Source: Flavobacteriales bacterium (GTDB lineage: Bacteria > Bacteroidota > Bacteroidia > NORP154). From it: DNA of 11,278 nucleotides. The number at the start of each line of letters is the position of its first letter. The first letter of the stretch is position 1. The notes beneath the pieces are model-generated. The model did no database searches and was not told the origin of the DNA. It saw only the letters and a list, made by a program, of their open reading frames with translations. The DNA is taken from the NCBI GenBank assembly GCA_012965625.1, contig DTSC01000199.1, forward strand, positions 1 to 11,278. Direction: 5' to 3'. Shown piece after piece: positions 1 through 6,153 of the stretch. The translations under genes were made by a program, and so were the position numbers.

Positions 1-567
1 GACAAATTCATTGAAAGAGGAGGAATATACGATTGGAAAACCAAAAAATCTTTTCCAGAAAAACTCACTTTATCGGGTTACGTGGGCTCAGGAAAAACAA
101 CACTAGGAAAATTACTTGCTAAAAAACTTCAATATAATTTTATCTCCATCGGAAACAGAACAAGGGAATTTGCAGGGAATAAAGGAATGACAATTGTAGA
201 ATTTCAAAAGTACTGTTTAGCAAATCCTGAAATGGATAAACAACTTGACCAAGATTTTTCAAAAGTATGTAATAGTTCAGAAAACCTTGTAATTGATTAT
301 CGGCTTGGTTTCAAATTCATTAAAAATTCTTATCACATTTTTTTAAGAATATCAGAAACAGCAGCAATAGAAAGGTTAAAGACAGCCAATAGAGCAAAGG
401 AAAGTTATGATACAATAAATCAACGAAATGAATCTTTCAAAAACCAATTCTTAAATTCTTATGGTGTTGATTACACTATGCCGAAGAATTACGATTTAGT
501 AATTGATGTAGAGAGATTCAACAACGCAGAAGAAATAATTGAACATATTCTACATGAAATTGGTTAG
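1..567 (+). CDS. Cytidylate-kinase-like NMP kinase, 5' end outside window
   Basis: Probable nucleoside monophosphate kinase, which would transfer phosphate from ATP to CMP/dCMP or a similar nucleotide in the cytoplasm. The frame is open from base 1. A GTG at 82 is not a credible start, because it lies inside the P-loop: the preceding codons supply the beta-1 strand (LTLSG) and the first Gly of the Walker A motif GYVGSGKT. The later sequence follows the archaeal-type cytidylate kinase pattern: SIGNRTREFA, then GMTIVEFQKY with an acidic NPEMDKQLDQ stretch (substrate-side region), ENLVIDYRLG, the IFLRIS strand with the Arg/Lys-rich lid, and a C-terminal YDLVIDVERFNNAEEIIEHI. At least 26 residues precede the P-loop, more than this family usually has, and no ATG occurs among them, so the protein is probably extended or fused at its N-terminus. 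The gene is AT-rich, unlike the nuclease genes downstream. Family placement is fairly sure; CMP specificity is inferred. Confidence 0.75.
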   Translation, partial: DKFIERGGIYDWKTKKSFPEKLTLSGYVGSGKTTLGKLLAKKLQYNFISIGNRTREFAGNKGMTIVEFQKYCLANPEMDKQLDQDFSKVCNSSENLVIDYRLGFKFIKNSYHIFLRISETAAIERLKTANRAKESYDTINQRNESFKNQFLNSYGVDYTMPKNYDLVIDVERFNNAEEIIEHILHEIG

Positions 568-644
568 TCCCAAAGGCCAATGAAAACTGAGGGTGCGGAA
601 GCTGAAAAGCAAAAAGAGTAAGCATAACCTAAAATACTTTCACA

Positions 645-755
645 ATGGCAAAAAGTAAAGGAAAAGCTGGTTGGCCAAGTAAAAGAACGGCAAAACCATC
701 AGGCGGCAAGAGGGTTAACAACCCTCCAAAGCCTAAGCCAAAAACCAAGCAGTAA
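645..755 (+). CDS. Small basic Pro/Gly/Lys-rich protein, 36 aa
   Basis: A 36-residue open frame from ATG 645 to TAA 753-755. It begins MAKSKGKAGWPSKRT, continues with a PSGGKRVNNPPK segment and ends in alternating Pro/Lys. It is strongly basic with no hydrophobic segment, so it is probably soluble, disordered and perhaps nucleic-acid binding. From memory, similar small proteins with a W-P-S-K then P-S-G-G-x-R-x-N-N-P-P pattern occur in other Bacteroidota; I cannot confirm this here. The ordered motif and clean start and stop argue against chance, but the function is unknown. It sits between the kinase gene and the nuclease pair, with a strong hairpin directly downstream. Confidence 0.55.
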   Translation: MAKSKGKAGWPSKRTAKPSGGKRVNNPPKPKPKTKQ

Positions 756-763
756 AACAAAAG

Positions 764-792
764 GAGCTTCTGCCATACCAGGCAGGATGCTC
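764..792. terminator. Strong hairpin after the small gene, possible terminator
   Basis: The arms GAGC-T-CTGCC and GGCAGGAT-GCTC pair with a one-base bulge around the loop ATACCA. It starts nine bases after the stop of the 36-aa gene. On the + strand it is followed by AAGCAAAAAC rather than a T-tract, so it is not a classical Rho-independent terminator in that direction. On the minus strand it is followed by CCTTTTGTTTT, which fits better, although no minus-strand gene is seen nearby. It may act in either direction or simply protect the transcript 3' end. Confidence 0.35.
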
Positions 793-842
793 AAGCAAAA
801 ACATATGGGGGAGGATAGCTGCAGATATTCTTCCCCATTTTG

Positions 843-850
843 TATATTTG
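843..850 (+). promoter_or_regulatory. Bacteroidota-type -7 promoter box TATATTTG
   Basis: TATATTTG matches the Bacteroidota -7 consensus TAnnTTTG exactly and lies 22 bases before the ATG of the first nuclease gene, implying a very short leader. No clear TTTG/TTG -33 box is visible about 20 bases upstream. The surrounding 13-mer TTGTATATTTGGT (840-852) recurs exactly at 1924-1936. Confidence 0.45.
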
Positions 851-872
851 GTAAAACCGTTTATAAACTCCC

Positions 873-1364
873 ATGGCCACAAAAAAAGAGATACAGGCGA
901 TCATCAGCTCGCTGAACAACAAGAAGTTCCACGCATCCTGTCCGGAATGCTACGGAGAGTTCAAGCTGCAGGATGCCGGACTCTTCCACCTCGACGACTT
1001 TACCCCAGAGGCAGAAGCCGTATACAAGGATATGCAAGAAGCCCTTAAAGAGCGGAGGGCAGACCTTAAGGACCGCAAGGAGAAGATACCCAAGAAATCG
1101 GAGGTGGGTGCCAAGGCGGTGAACCTGGGCTTTGTGCTGGAGCGCATCGCCCCTACCCTGGATGGCTTCACCTTCGACCGCAACGACTGCCGCTCCATGT
1201 TCGACCCTATAGACTACGTGATCTTTGAAGGGCTCAACGCCAAGGGCAAGGTGGGCAAGATCATTTTGGTGGACATCAAAACGGGCGGTGCACGCCTCAG
1301 CTCCAAGCAGAAAAAGATCAGGGCGCTGGTAGAAGACAAAAAAGTAGAATTTAAAGTGTATTGA
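873..1364 (+). CDS. Predicted endonuclease, Endonuc_Holl family (PF10107), copy 1
   Basis: A 163-residue predicted nuclease of the Endonuc_Holl type (COG4741-like), described as distantly related to archaeal Holliday junction resolvases; it would cut DNA in the cytoplasm. Residues 23-26 form a CPEC (C-x2-C) motif and residues about 46-75 are highly charged and probably coiled coil. Residues 107-150 hold the PD-(D/E)XK core: FDPIDYVIFEG with Asp114 and Glu119, then ILVDIKTGG with Asp134 and Lys136, then LSSKQKKIR. The chosen ATG follows a TAnnTTTG promoter box and keeps the whole domain. There is no signal peptide or membrane helix, although members of this group often carry an N-terminal membrane segment. 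The stop is one base before the next gene, a paralogue. The gene is markedly GC-richer than the kinase upstream. The exact substrate is unknown. Confidence 0.8.
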   Translation: MATKKEIQAIISSLNNKKFHASCPECYGEFKLQDAGLFHLDDFTPEAEAVYKDMQEALKERRADLKDRKEKIPKKSEVGAKAVNLGFVLERIAPTLDGFTFDRNDCRSMFDPIDYVIFEGLNAKGKVGKIILVDIKTGGARLSSKQKKIRALVEDKKVEFKVY

Positions 1365-1365
1365 G

Positions 1366-1875
1366 ATGCAGGCAGACATGATCAAATTTTTCTCTATCCA
1401 GCGCCAGATATTTGGCGTATGCACCTGCTGCGGCGAGATCTTCCGCCTCAGCGACACGCAGGTATACCTCAAGGAAAAACCCGCCGACGACTGGATGGAT
1501 AAGCTGGATGCCTCTGAATTGCGGCTGGAGAAGCAGGAGGACAAGCTGCAGGAACAGAAAAATGAGATACAGGCCACAGCAAGGGAGAAAGGGCGCAAGC
1601 AGGCCATGCGTTCTGTTAAAAAGGTAGACAAGGTCTTTACCCCCAACAAGCTGAACCCCGACGATGCCAAGGTGATCTTCCATCCGGTGGACTACGTGGT
1701 CTTCAATGGCATGAAGGAGAAGCCGGAGCTAAAGAACATCATCTTTTTGGACCGTAAGGTAAAAGACAAGGGCCAAAAGGCCATACAGAAAAGTGTGGAG
1801 AAAACCATTAGCAAAGAAAACTACGAGTGGATCACGGTGCATGTGGCGGAAGATGGGAAGGTGGAGTATAGGTAA
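1366..1875 (+). CDS. Predicted endonuclease, Endonuc_Holl family, diverged copy 2
   Basis: A 169-residue paralogue of the preceding gene, whose stop lies one base upstream, so the two are probably co-transcribed and translationally coupled. The architecture is the same: a cysteine cluster CTCC (Cys19 and Cys22 keep the C-x2-C spacing), a long charged coiled coil at about 45-85 (LRLEKQEDKLQEQKNEIQ), then the nuclease core. FHPVDYVVFNG (Asp109) aligns with FDPIDYVIFEG of copy 1, and IIFLDRKVK (Asp129, Lys131) aligns with ILVDIKTGG. The core Asp and D-x-K are therefore kept, but Glu119 of copy 1 is Asn here and the conserved Q-x-x-I-R tail is changed. It may be active, weakened or a structural partner in a heterodimer. 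A second in-frame ATG at 1378 could also be the start. Confidence 0.72.
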   Translation: MQADMIKFFSIQRQIFGVCTCCGEIFRLSDTQVYLKEKPADDWMDKLDASELRLEKQEDKLQEQKNEIQATAREKGRKQAMRSVKKVDKVFTPNKLNPDDAKVIFHPVDYVVFNGMKEKPELKNIIFLDRKVKDKGQKAIQKSVEKTISKENYEWITVHVAEDGKVEYR

Positions 1876-1926
1876 TATCAAATCCTTGGGTTTTTGTAAA
1901 TTGAGCAGACATACCTTGGAGTGTTG

Positions 1927-1934
1927 TATATTTG
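1927..1934 (+). promoter_or_regulatory. Bacteroidota-type -7 promoter box TATATTTG
   Basis: A perfect TAnnTTTG match just after the nuclease pair and 133 bases before the peptidase ATG. A TTG at 1901-1903 could serve as the -33 element, but its 23-base spacing is longer than the usual 19-21. If used, the 57-bp hairpin repeat that starts here would lie in the 5' leader of the peptidase mRNA. Confidence 0.4.
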
Positions 1935-1983
1935 GTGTAAAGGCCTAGAGAATATAAACGCAATGGTGTTTAGCCCTGCGTTA
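1927..1983 (+). repeat. 57-bp intergenic hairpin repeat, copy A
   Basis: It aligns without gaps to 10025-10081, with 42 of 57 positions identical by my count. The conserved parts are the TAnATTTGG start, the AATATAAACGCAAT core and the CCCTGCGTTA end. Within it TAAACGC can pair with GTGTTTA (one G-T wobble), so the stem seen in copy B is partly kept. It lies upstream of the S9 peptidase gene. It resembles the right half of an attC-like site ending in GCGTTA. Confidence 0.55.
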
Positions 1984-2067
1984 CATGCAATGAATCAAAA
2001 GAAAAACATTATTAAGTTAATGACAATAATTTCACCTTCTTCAATCAGAATAGTTAACATCTTTATC

Positions 2068-4554
2068 ATGAAAAGATCATTTTTAACACTGCTATTACTT
2101 AGTTTTATTTGCTTATTATACAACCAAGAAACGATAGCCCAAGACAAAAGCATGGAGGACAATGCAAATGTCTGGCAATCTCCTGAAGAAGACATCCTCA
2201 AAATTCTACATGCACCCCAATTACCGAGAACATCAACATCTCCATCAAGCACACATATGCTGCTGACAGATCCTATTATCTACCCAACTTTGTCAGAGTT
2301 GGCGGGACCTATGCACAAACTGGCAGGGACACGTGTTAATCCAAAAAACAATTATTACCATGGAAGACATGGTGGCACTTCTCCAAGAGTGCTCACTATT
2401 AAAGATGGAAAAACGGTGCCACTGAATATTCCGGATGAAGCAGAAGTTATTTCAACTTATTGGACCATAGATGGTCAACGGTTTGCTTTGTCTATCGGAT
2501 TTGAAAATAGGATTGAATTGTGGATGGGTGATATCAGTGGTCATGTAGAAAAGGTACCAGACATGATTCTTAATCCCCTCATGGATCAAGCTGTCAAATG
2601 GTTTCCAGACCAAGAAAAAATTTTAGTCAGAAGAATTAATGATCGCGGTGCTGCGCCTCAAAAACCGTCGATACCAAATGGCCCTAAAATATTGGAAGAT
2701 GCAGGTGCTTCTTCAAGATCAACATATGAATCAAGAAACCTGCTTGAAACGGCATATGATGATGAATTGTTCAGCTACTATACTCAATGTGAATTGGTTA
2801 TCTATGATACCAAGTCAAAACAAACACAAGTCATAGGACCATTAGCAAATTACAAGTCTACGAGTATTTCTCCAGATGGAAATTATGTTTTAGTAAAAAG
2901 ATTTAAAAAACCTTGGTCACATGAAGTGGCATGGTGGCGATTCGCCCATGATATCGAGGTATGGAATCTACAAGGAATTTTATTAAAAACCATTGTCAAT
3001 CACCCTGTTGCCAATGAAGTTCCTGTACATGGTGTGATTACCGGACCTCGAAATATATCTTGGCAACCGACAGCTCCACATACTTTGTTTTGGAAAGAGG
3101 CATTAGATGGTGGTAATCCAATTACAGAAGCAGAATTCAGAGACAAACTCATGAGATGGAAAGTACCATTCAATAGCGATCCAGATGAAGTATTCAAAGC
3201 AGAACATCGCATACAATCAACAATGTGGGGCCAATCTAATGGTATGCTTATGTTATATCAGAGAGAACGTATAAAAAGATGGCGTTATGTCTGGCTATTG
3301 GATGTTGACAAAGGAACATCCAAGCTATGGTTTGATTTGAATGAAAGAGATCGCTACAATGATCCGGGCTATCCAATTTATACACAATTAAATAATGGTA
3401 AATATGTATTCAAAGTGGAAGATGGTTCTATCTATTTCCGTGGAAGTGGAGGCACTAACGATGGCGACCGTCCATTTGTTGATCGACGTAATATTGAAAC
3501 AGGAAAAATCGATAGAATATTCCGATGTGCCGCTGATAAATATGAATATTTCGTTGACTTTGCTGAAGAGCCCAACAGCTTCATTATGAGTTCTGAATCT
3601 TCTTCAACTGTACCTAATTTCTATTTGGCAAAATTTGGAGAATCAATTAAAGCAGATATTGGTGAGGGTTCTAAAGAAATCACAAAAAGACAAATTACAA
3701 CATTTAAAGATCCAAGCCCTGAATTGCGACAGATAGAAAACAGGATTGTCCGGTACAAAAGAAATGATGGAGTTGAATTAAACTTTCAATTGCTTTTACC
3801 TCCGGGATATAAGAAAGGAACAAGGTTGCCTACTGTTGTGTATGCTTATCCAAGGGAATACTCTGGTGCTAAGACGGCAGGTCAGGTCAGAGGATCTTCC
3901 AATCGATTTATGCGTATTTACGGTCCATCACACAAATACTTTTTGATGCGAGGTTATGCCGTATTGGATAAGACTGCAATGCCGATGATCGGTGACCCTG
4001 AAACGGTTTATGATTCATTTGTTCCTCAATTGGTAGCTGATGCTGAAGCGGCTGTTGCGAAAGCTATAGACATGGGCATTGCTGATCCAGATAGGATTGG
4101 CATCATTGGTCACAGTCATGGTGGCTTGATGGTTGCCAATTTACTTGCACACTCCGATTTGTTCTGTGCAGGTATTGCACGAAGTGGTTCATATAACAAA
4201 ACAAATCAGCCGTATGGGTTCCAGGGTGAACGTCGTTCACTTTTCGAAGCAACCAAATCGTATATTGACTGCTCCCCTACATTCTTTGCAGACAAGGTCA
4301 ATGAACCTATTTTGATTATTCATGGTGATGATGATTCTAATCCAGGTACACTGACTTTTCAGTCAGAGGTATTTTATGAAGCTGTGAGAGGTTCTGGAGG
4401 TACTGCAAGATTGGTATTGTTACCATTTGAAGATCATGGCTACAGAGCAAAGGAATCAGTCGAACATGTTTTGTGGGAACAAATGAAATGGTTTGACAAG
4501 TATGTTAAAAATCGTAAGATCACTGAAGAAACGGAAAAGAAGGAGAAGCCATAA
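2068..4554 (+). CDS. Secreted S9 family serine peptidase, glutamyl endopeptidase-like (S9D)
   Basis: An 828-residue exported serine peptidase resembling plant chloroplast glutamyl endopeptidase and its bacterial relatives (MEROPS S9D); it probably cleaves peptides after acidic residues in the periplasm or outside the cell. ATG 2068 is chosen because it starts a clear signal peptide (MKRSFLTLLLLSF, cleavage near IA|Q at residue 24); the open frame upstream, back to GTG 1921, crosses promoter and repeat sequence. Residues about 60-560 are the N-terminal beta-propeller, opening with the family signature YPTLSELAGPMHKLAGTRVN. Residues about 570-815 are the alpha/beta-hydrolase domain. The triad is Ser683 in GHSHGG, Asp756 in HGDDDSNPG and His790 in EDHGY. 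Other family landmarks are TAGQVRGSSNRF, VANLLAHSDLF and IARSGSYN. The length is usual for the group and the gene appears intact. It stands alone, with the hairpin repeat in its leader. Confidence 0.9.
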   Translation: MKRSFLTLLLLSFICLLYNQETIAQDKSMEDNANVWQSPEEDILKILHAPQLPRTSTSPSSTHMLLTDPIIYPTLSELAGPMHKLAGTRVNPKNNYYHGRHGGTSPRVLTIKDGKTVPLNIPDEAEVISTYWTIDGQRFALSIGFENRIELWMGDISGHVEKVPDMILNPLMDQAVKWFPDQEKILVRRINDRGAAPQKPSIPNGPKILEDAGASSRSTYESRNLLETAYDDELFSYYTQCELVIYDTKSKQTQVIGPLANYKSTSISPDGNYVLVKRFKKPWSHEVAWWRFAHDIEVWNLQGILLKTIVNHPVANEVPVHGVITGPRNISWQPTAPHTLFWKEALDGGNPITEAEFRDKLMRWKVPFNSDPDEVFKAEHRIQSTMWGQSNGMLMLYQRERIKRWRYVWLLDVDKGTSKLWFDLNERDRYNDPGYPIYTQLNNGKYVFKVEDGSIYFRGSGGTNDGDRPFVDRRNIETGKIDRIFRCAADKYEYFVDFAEEPNSFIMSSESSSTVPNFYLAKFGESIKADIGEGSKEITKRQITTFKDPSPELRQIENRIVRYKRNDGVELNFQLLLPPGYKKGTRLPTVVYAYPREYSGAKTAGQVRGSSNRFMRIYGPSHKYFLMRGYAVLDKTAMPMIGDPETVYDSFVPQLVADAEAAVAKAIDMGIADPDRIGIIGHSHGGLMVANLLAHSDLFCAGIARSGSYNKTNQPYGFQGERRSLFEATKSYIDCSPTFFADKVNEPILIIHGDDDSNPGTLTFQSEVFYEAVRGSGGTARLVLLPFEDHGYRAKESVEHVLWEQMKWFDKYVKNRKITEETEKKEKP

Positions 4555-4557
4555 ATG

Positions 4558-4868
4558 TTGAGTACTTCATACCAATTTAAACATTGACCCATTTAAGTGG
4601 ATTACTGAATTCTTTTGGCATTTAGCAAATGTATTGCTGTTAAGCAGATAGATTAAATGTTAAAGTAAAACTGCGCAACACTATAAATTTCTGTAATCCG
4701 AAAAAAATTAAGCTGTTGGTTATCAGTGGTTTATAGAGGTTTTCAGATTCTGTATCGGATAATAGGAGGTGTTTTTGTTTGAGGCAAAAGGAAGGGAAAT
4801 GCCTGGTTTTTCCCTGTAACTATTTGCTGATAAAATCGTATTTTGGTTTTATAAAGATAAAATAGAGT
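4558..4868. other. Intergenic region with one hairpin, no gene seen
   Basis: About 310 AT-rich bases between the peptidase and the FG-GAP fragment. I see no convincing reading frame. AGGGAAA (4793-4799) and TTTCCCT (4809-4815) form a 7-bp stem with a nine-base loop. TATTTTGG at 4839-4846 is a near match to the Bacteroidota -7 box about 23 bases before the next ATG and could be its promoter. No terminator with a T-tract follows the peptidase gene. Confidence 0.4.
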
Positions 4869-5138
4869 ATGAAGCACCTAACCCTAATTATTTTCCTTTG
4901 GTTCTATTCCTTAAGTACCCTGCAAGCTCAAAGCTGTGTGCCTTTTTCTGATGATAACATAATTTCAACAGCTGCAGATGGTGCCAGTTCAGTCTATGCT
5001 GCTGATGTAGATGGGGATGGTGATATGGATGTGCTTTCTAATTCATCTGGTGTAAGTTGTAATTTTACTTGGTATGAAAATGATGGCAATCAAAATTTTG
5101 CTGCACATTATATTCCCGGTGGCAGTAATTTTGAATGA
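4869..5138 (+). pseudogene. Truncated FG-GAP/VCBS repeat secreted protein, 89 aa
   Basis: Remains of a secreted FG-GAP/VCBS-type beta-propeller protein of the kind Bacteroidota export for adhesion or as part of surface and extracellular enzymes. MKHLTLIIFLWFYSLSTLQA is a signal peptide with Gln following the Ala-x-Ala-like site. SSVYAADVDGDGDMDVL is a classic FG-GAP repeat with the Asp-rich calcium loop, followed by FTWYENDGNQNF, the strand that precedes the next repeat. The second repeat never arrives: after NFAAHYI the frame runs GGSNFE and stops. Intact relatives carry many such repeats and several hundred residues, so this is most likely a 5' remnant. Its TGA overlaps an ATG (ATGA, 5135-5138) that opens the frame of the broken WD40 gene. 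It could be expressed as a short secreted peptide, but I would not expect function. Confidence 0.65.
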
Positions 5139-5146
5139 AAGAAACA

Positions 5147-6005
5147 ATGAACATAGGTAATACGCATGCACGGAAAGTTGCTCAGTTTGACGGTCACACA
5201 GGTTGTGGAGTGGAATTTGGCAGACCCCCATCAAAATCGGGCAATTGCCAAGCTCACCGAAAAGGCATTTGCACTGAAATACCTACCCGAAAAACAACTC
5301 CTTCTCGCGGGTAACTACACAGGAGGTGTCCATGTTATTGACCTGATAAAGAATAAGGAAATAAAACTCCTACAGCTACACCATGCAATCATCTTTGACA
5401 TTCAATACCTGCCCGACCAGGAGTGGTTCTTTGTATTGGCCACTGATGGCACCTACAGCGTATGGGCCGTCGATGGGTTCGACCTCGTGACCAACCAGCG
5501 CTTATGCGATTATAAGCTGCGTAGCATCGACTTCTGCAAAGAGAGGAACGAAGCTGCTATTGGCTGTGGTGACGGAACTATTCGTATCATAGACATTAAC
5601 ACATTTGAACAGAAAGATATTTTAACAGGGCATAAGGAAGCGTTCTCCGTTAATTGCGTGAAATATCATCCGAACGGCACCTTCCTCTTATCCGGCTCAC
5701 GTGATGCTCACCTAAACCTGTGGGACGCAGACAAGAGCTATGAGCTTACTCGCCAAATTCCGGCACATAACTATGCTATTTATAGCATTGTGTTCAGTCC
5801 TGATGGAAATCACTTTGCTACTGGAAGCATGGATAAAACCATAAAAATTTGGGATGCTAATGAAGTGGAGTTACTATTAAGAATAAGCCCTGGAGAACAA
5901 GACGGACACACTAACTCCGTCAATAAACTGATGTGGAGCAACTACAATAATTACCTTCTTTCAACTGGTGACGACCGAACGATAAAAGTTTGGGAAATAT
6001 CGTAG
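5147..6005 (+). pseudogene. WD40 seven-bladed propeller protein, first blade frame-broken
   Basis: A WD40 beta-propeller protein, presumably a cytoplasmic scaffold; the biological role of this conserved Bacteroidota group is not known to me. Seven blade ends can be counted: VVEWNL, VHVIDL, YSVWAV, IRIIDI, LNLWDA, IKIWDA and IKVWEI. The C-terminal blades are textbook (HNYAIYSIVFSPDG, GSMDKTIKIWD, STGDDRTIKVWE). Blade 1 is damaged. The frame starting at ATG 5147 (or in-frame ATG 5135) reads HARKVAQFDGHTGC, a normal first strand, but VVEWNLADP, the end of that blade, is in a different frame. The longest single frame begins only at ATG 5166, with an unrelated MHGKLLSLTVTQ lead-in. About 20 residues between GHTGC and VVEW appear to be missing along with the frame change. 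It is either a pseudogene or a gene with a sequencing error; the remaining frame from 5166 would encode 279 residues. Confidence 0.6.
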
Positions 6006-6020
6006 AAAATGAATAACCTA

Positions 6021-6141
6021 CCGCCAACAATGTATATACGCAATGCATCGAAGCACATTTTATAACAGTTAGTACAGCAGGTTCGTAAGTGGTAATTTAA
6101 AAACAGGCCACACATGCGCATATACGTAACGTTGTACACAA
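6021..6141. repeat. attC-like imperfect inverted repeat element
   Basis: The left arm near 6024-6045 (CCAACAATGTATATACGCAA then TG) and the right arm near 6113-6137 (CATGCGCATATACGTAACGT then TGTAC) pair imperfectly. GTATAT pairs with ATATAC, CGC with GCG, ATG with CAT (one bulged base) and AAC with GTT, separated by about 70 bases. The AAC left end and GTT right end recall the attC pattern RYYYAAC...GTTRRRY, but the strict consensus is not met. It lies directly upstream of the gene at 6154, and a related left end recurs after that gene. Confidence 0.45.
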
Positions 6142-6153
6142 TTAACAAGTAAA

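Noticed and set aside
82..84. GTG as start of the kinase gene
   Set aside because: It falls inside the Walker A motif and would remove the first strand and the first glycine of the P-loop; the frame is open to the window edge.
580..621. 13-codon frame (MKTEGAEAEKQKE) after the kinase
   Set aside because: Too short to separate from chance and no supporting signal.
861..1670. Long minus-strand open frame of 269 codons across the nuclease pair
   Set aside because: It is antisense to two genes with clear family motifs on the + strand. GC-rich codon usage on one strand commonly leaves the opposite strand open; its translation has no recognisable domain.
1921..2067. GTG 1921 as start of the S9 peptidase
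   Set aside because: The added 49 residues would be encoded by promoter and repeat DNA and would bury the signal peptide starting at ATG 2068.
4984..5036. Asp/Gly-rich repeat as a tandem DNA repeat
   Set aside because: The gatgtagatggggatggtga pattern is explained by the FG-GAP calcium-binding loop and is present once only.
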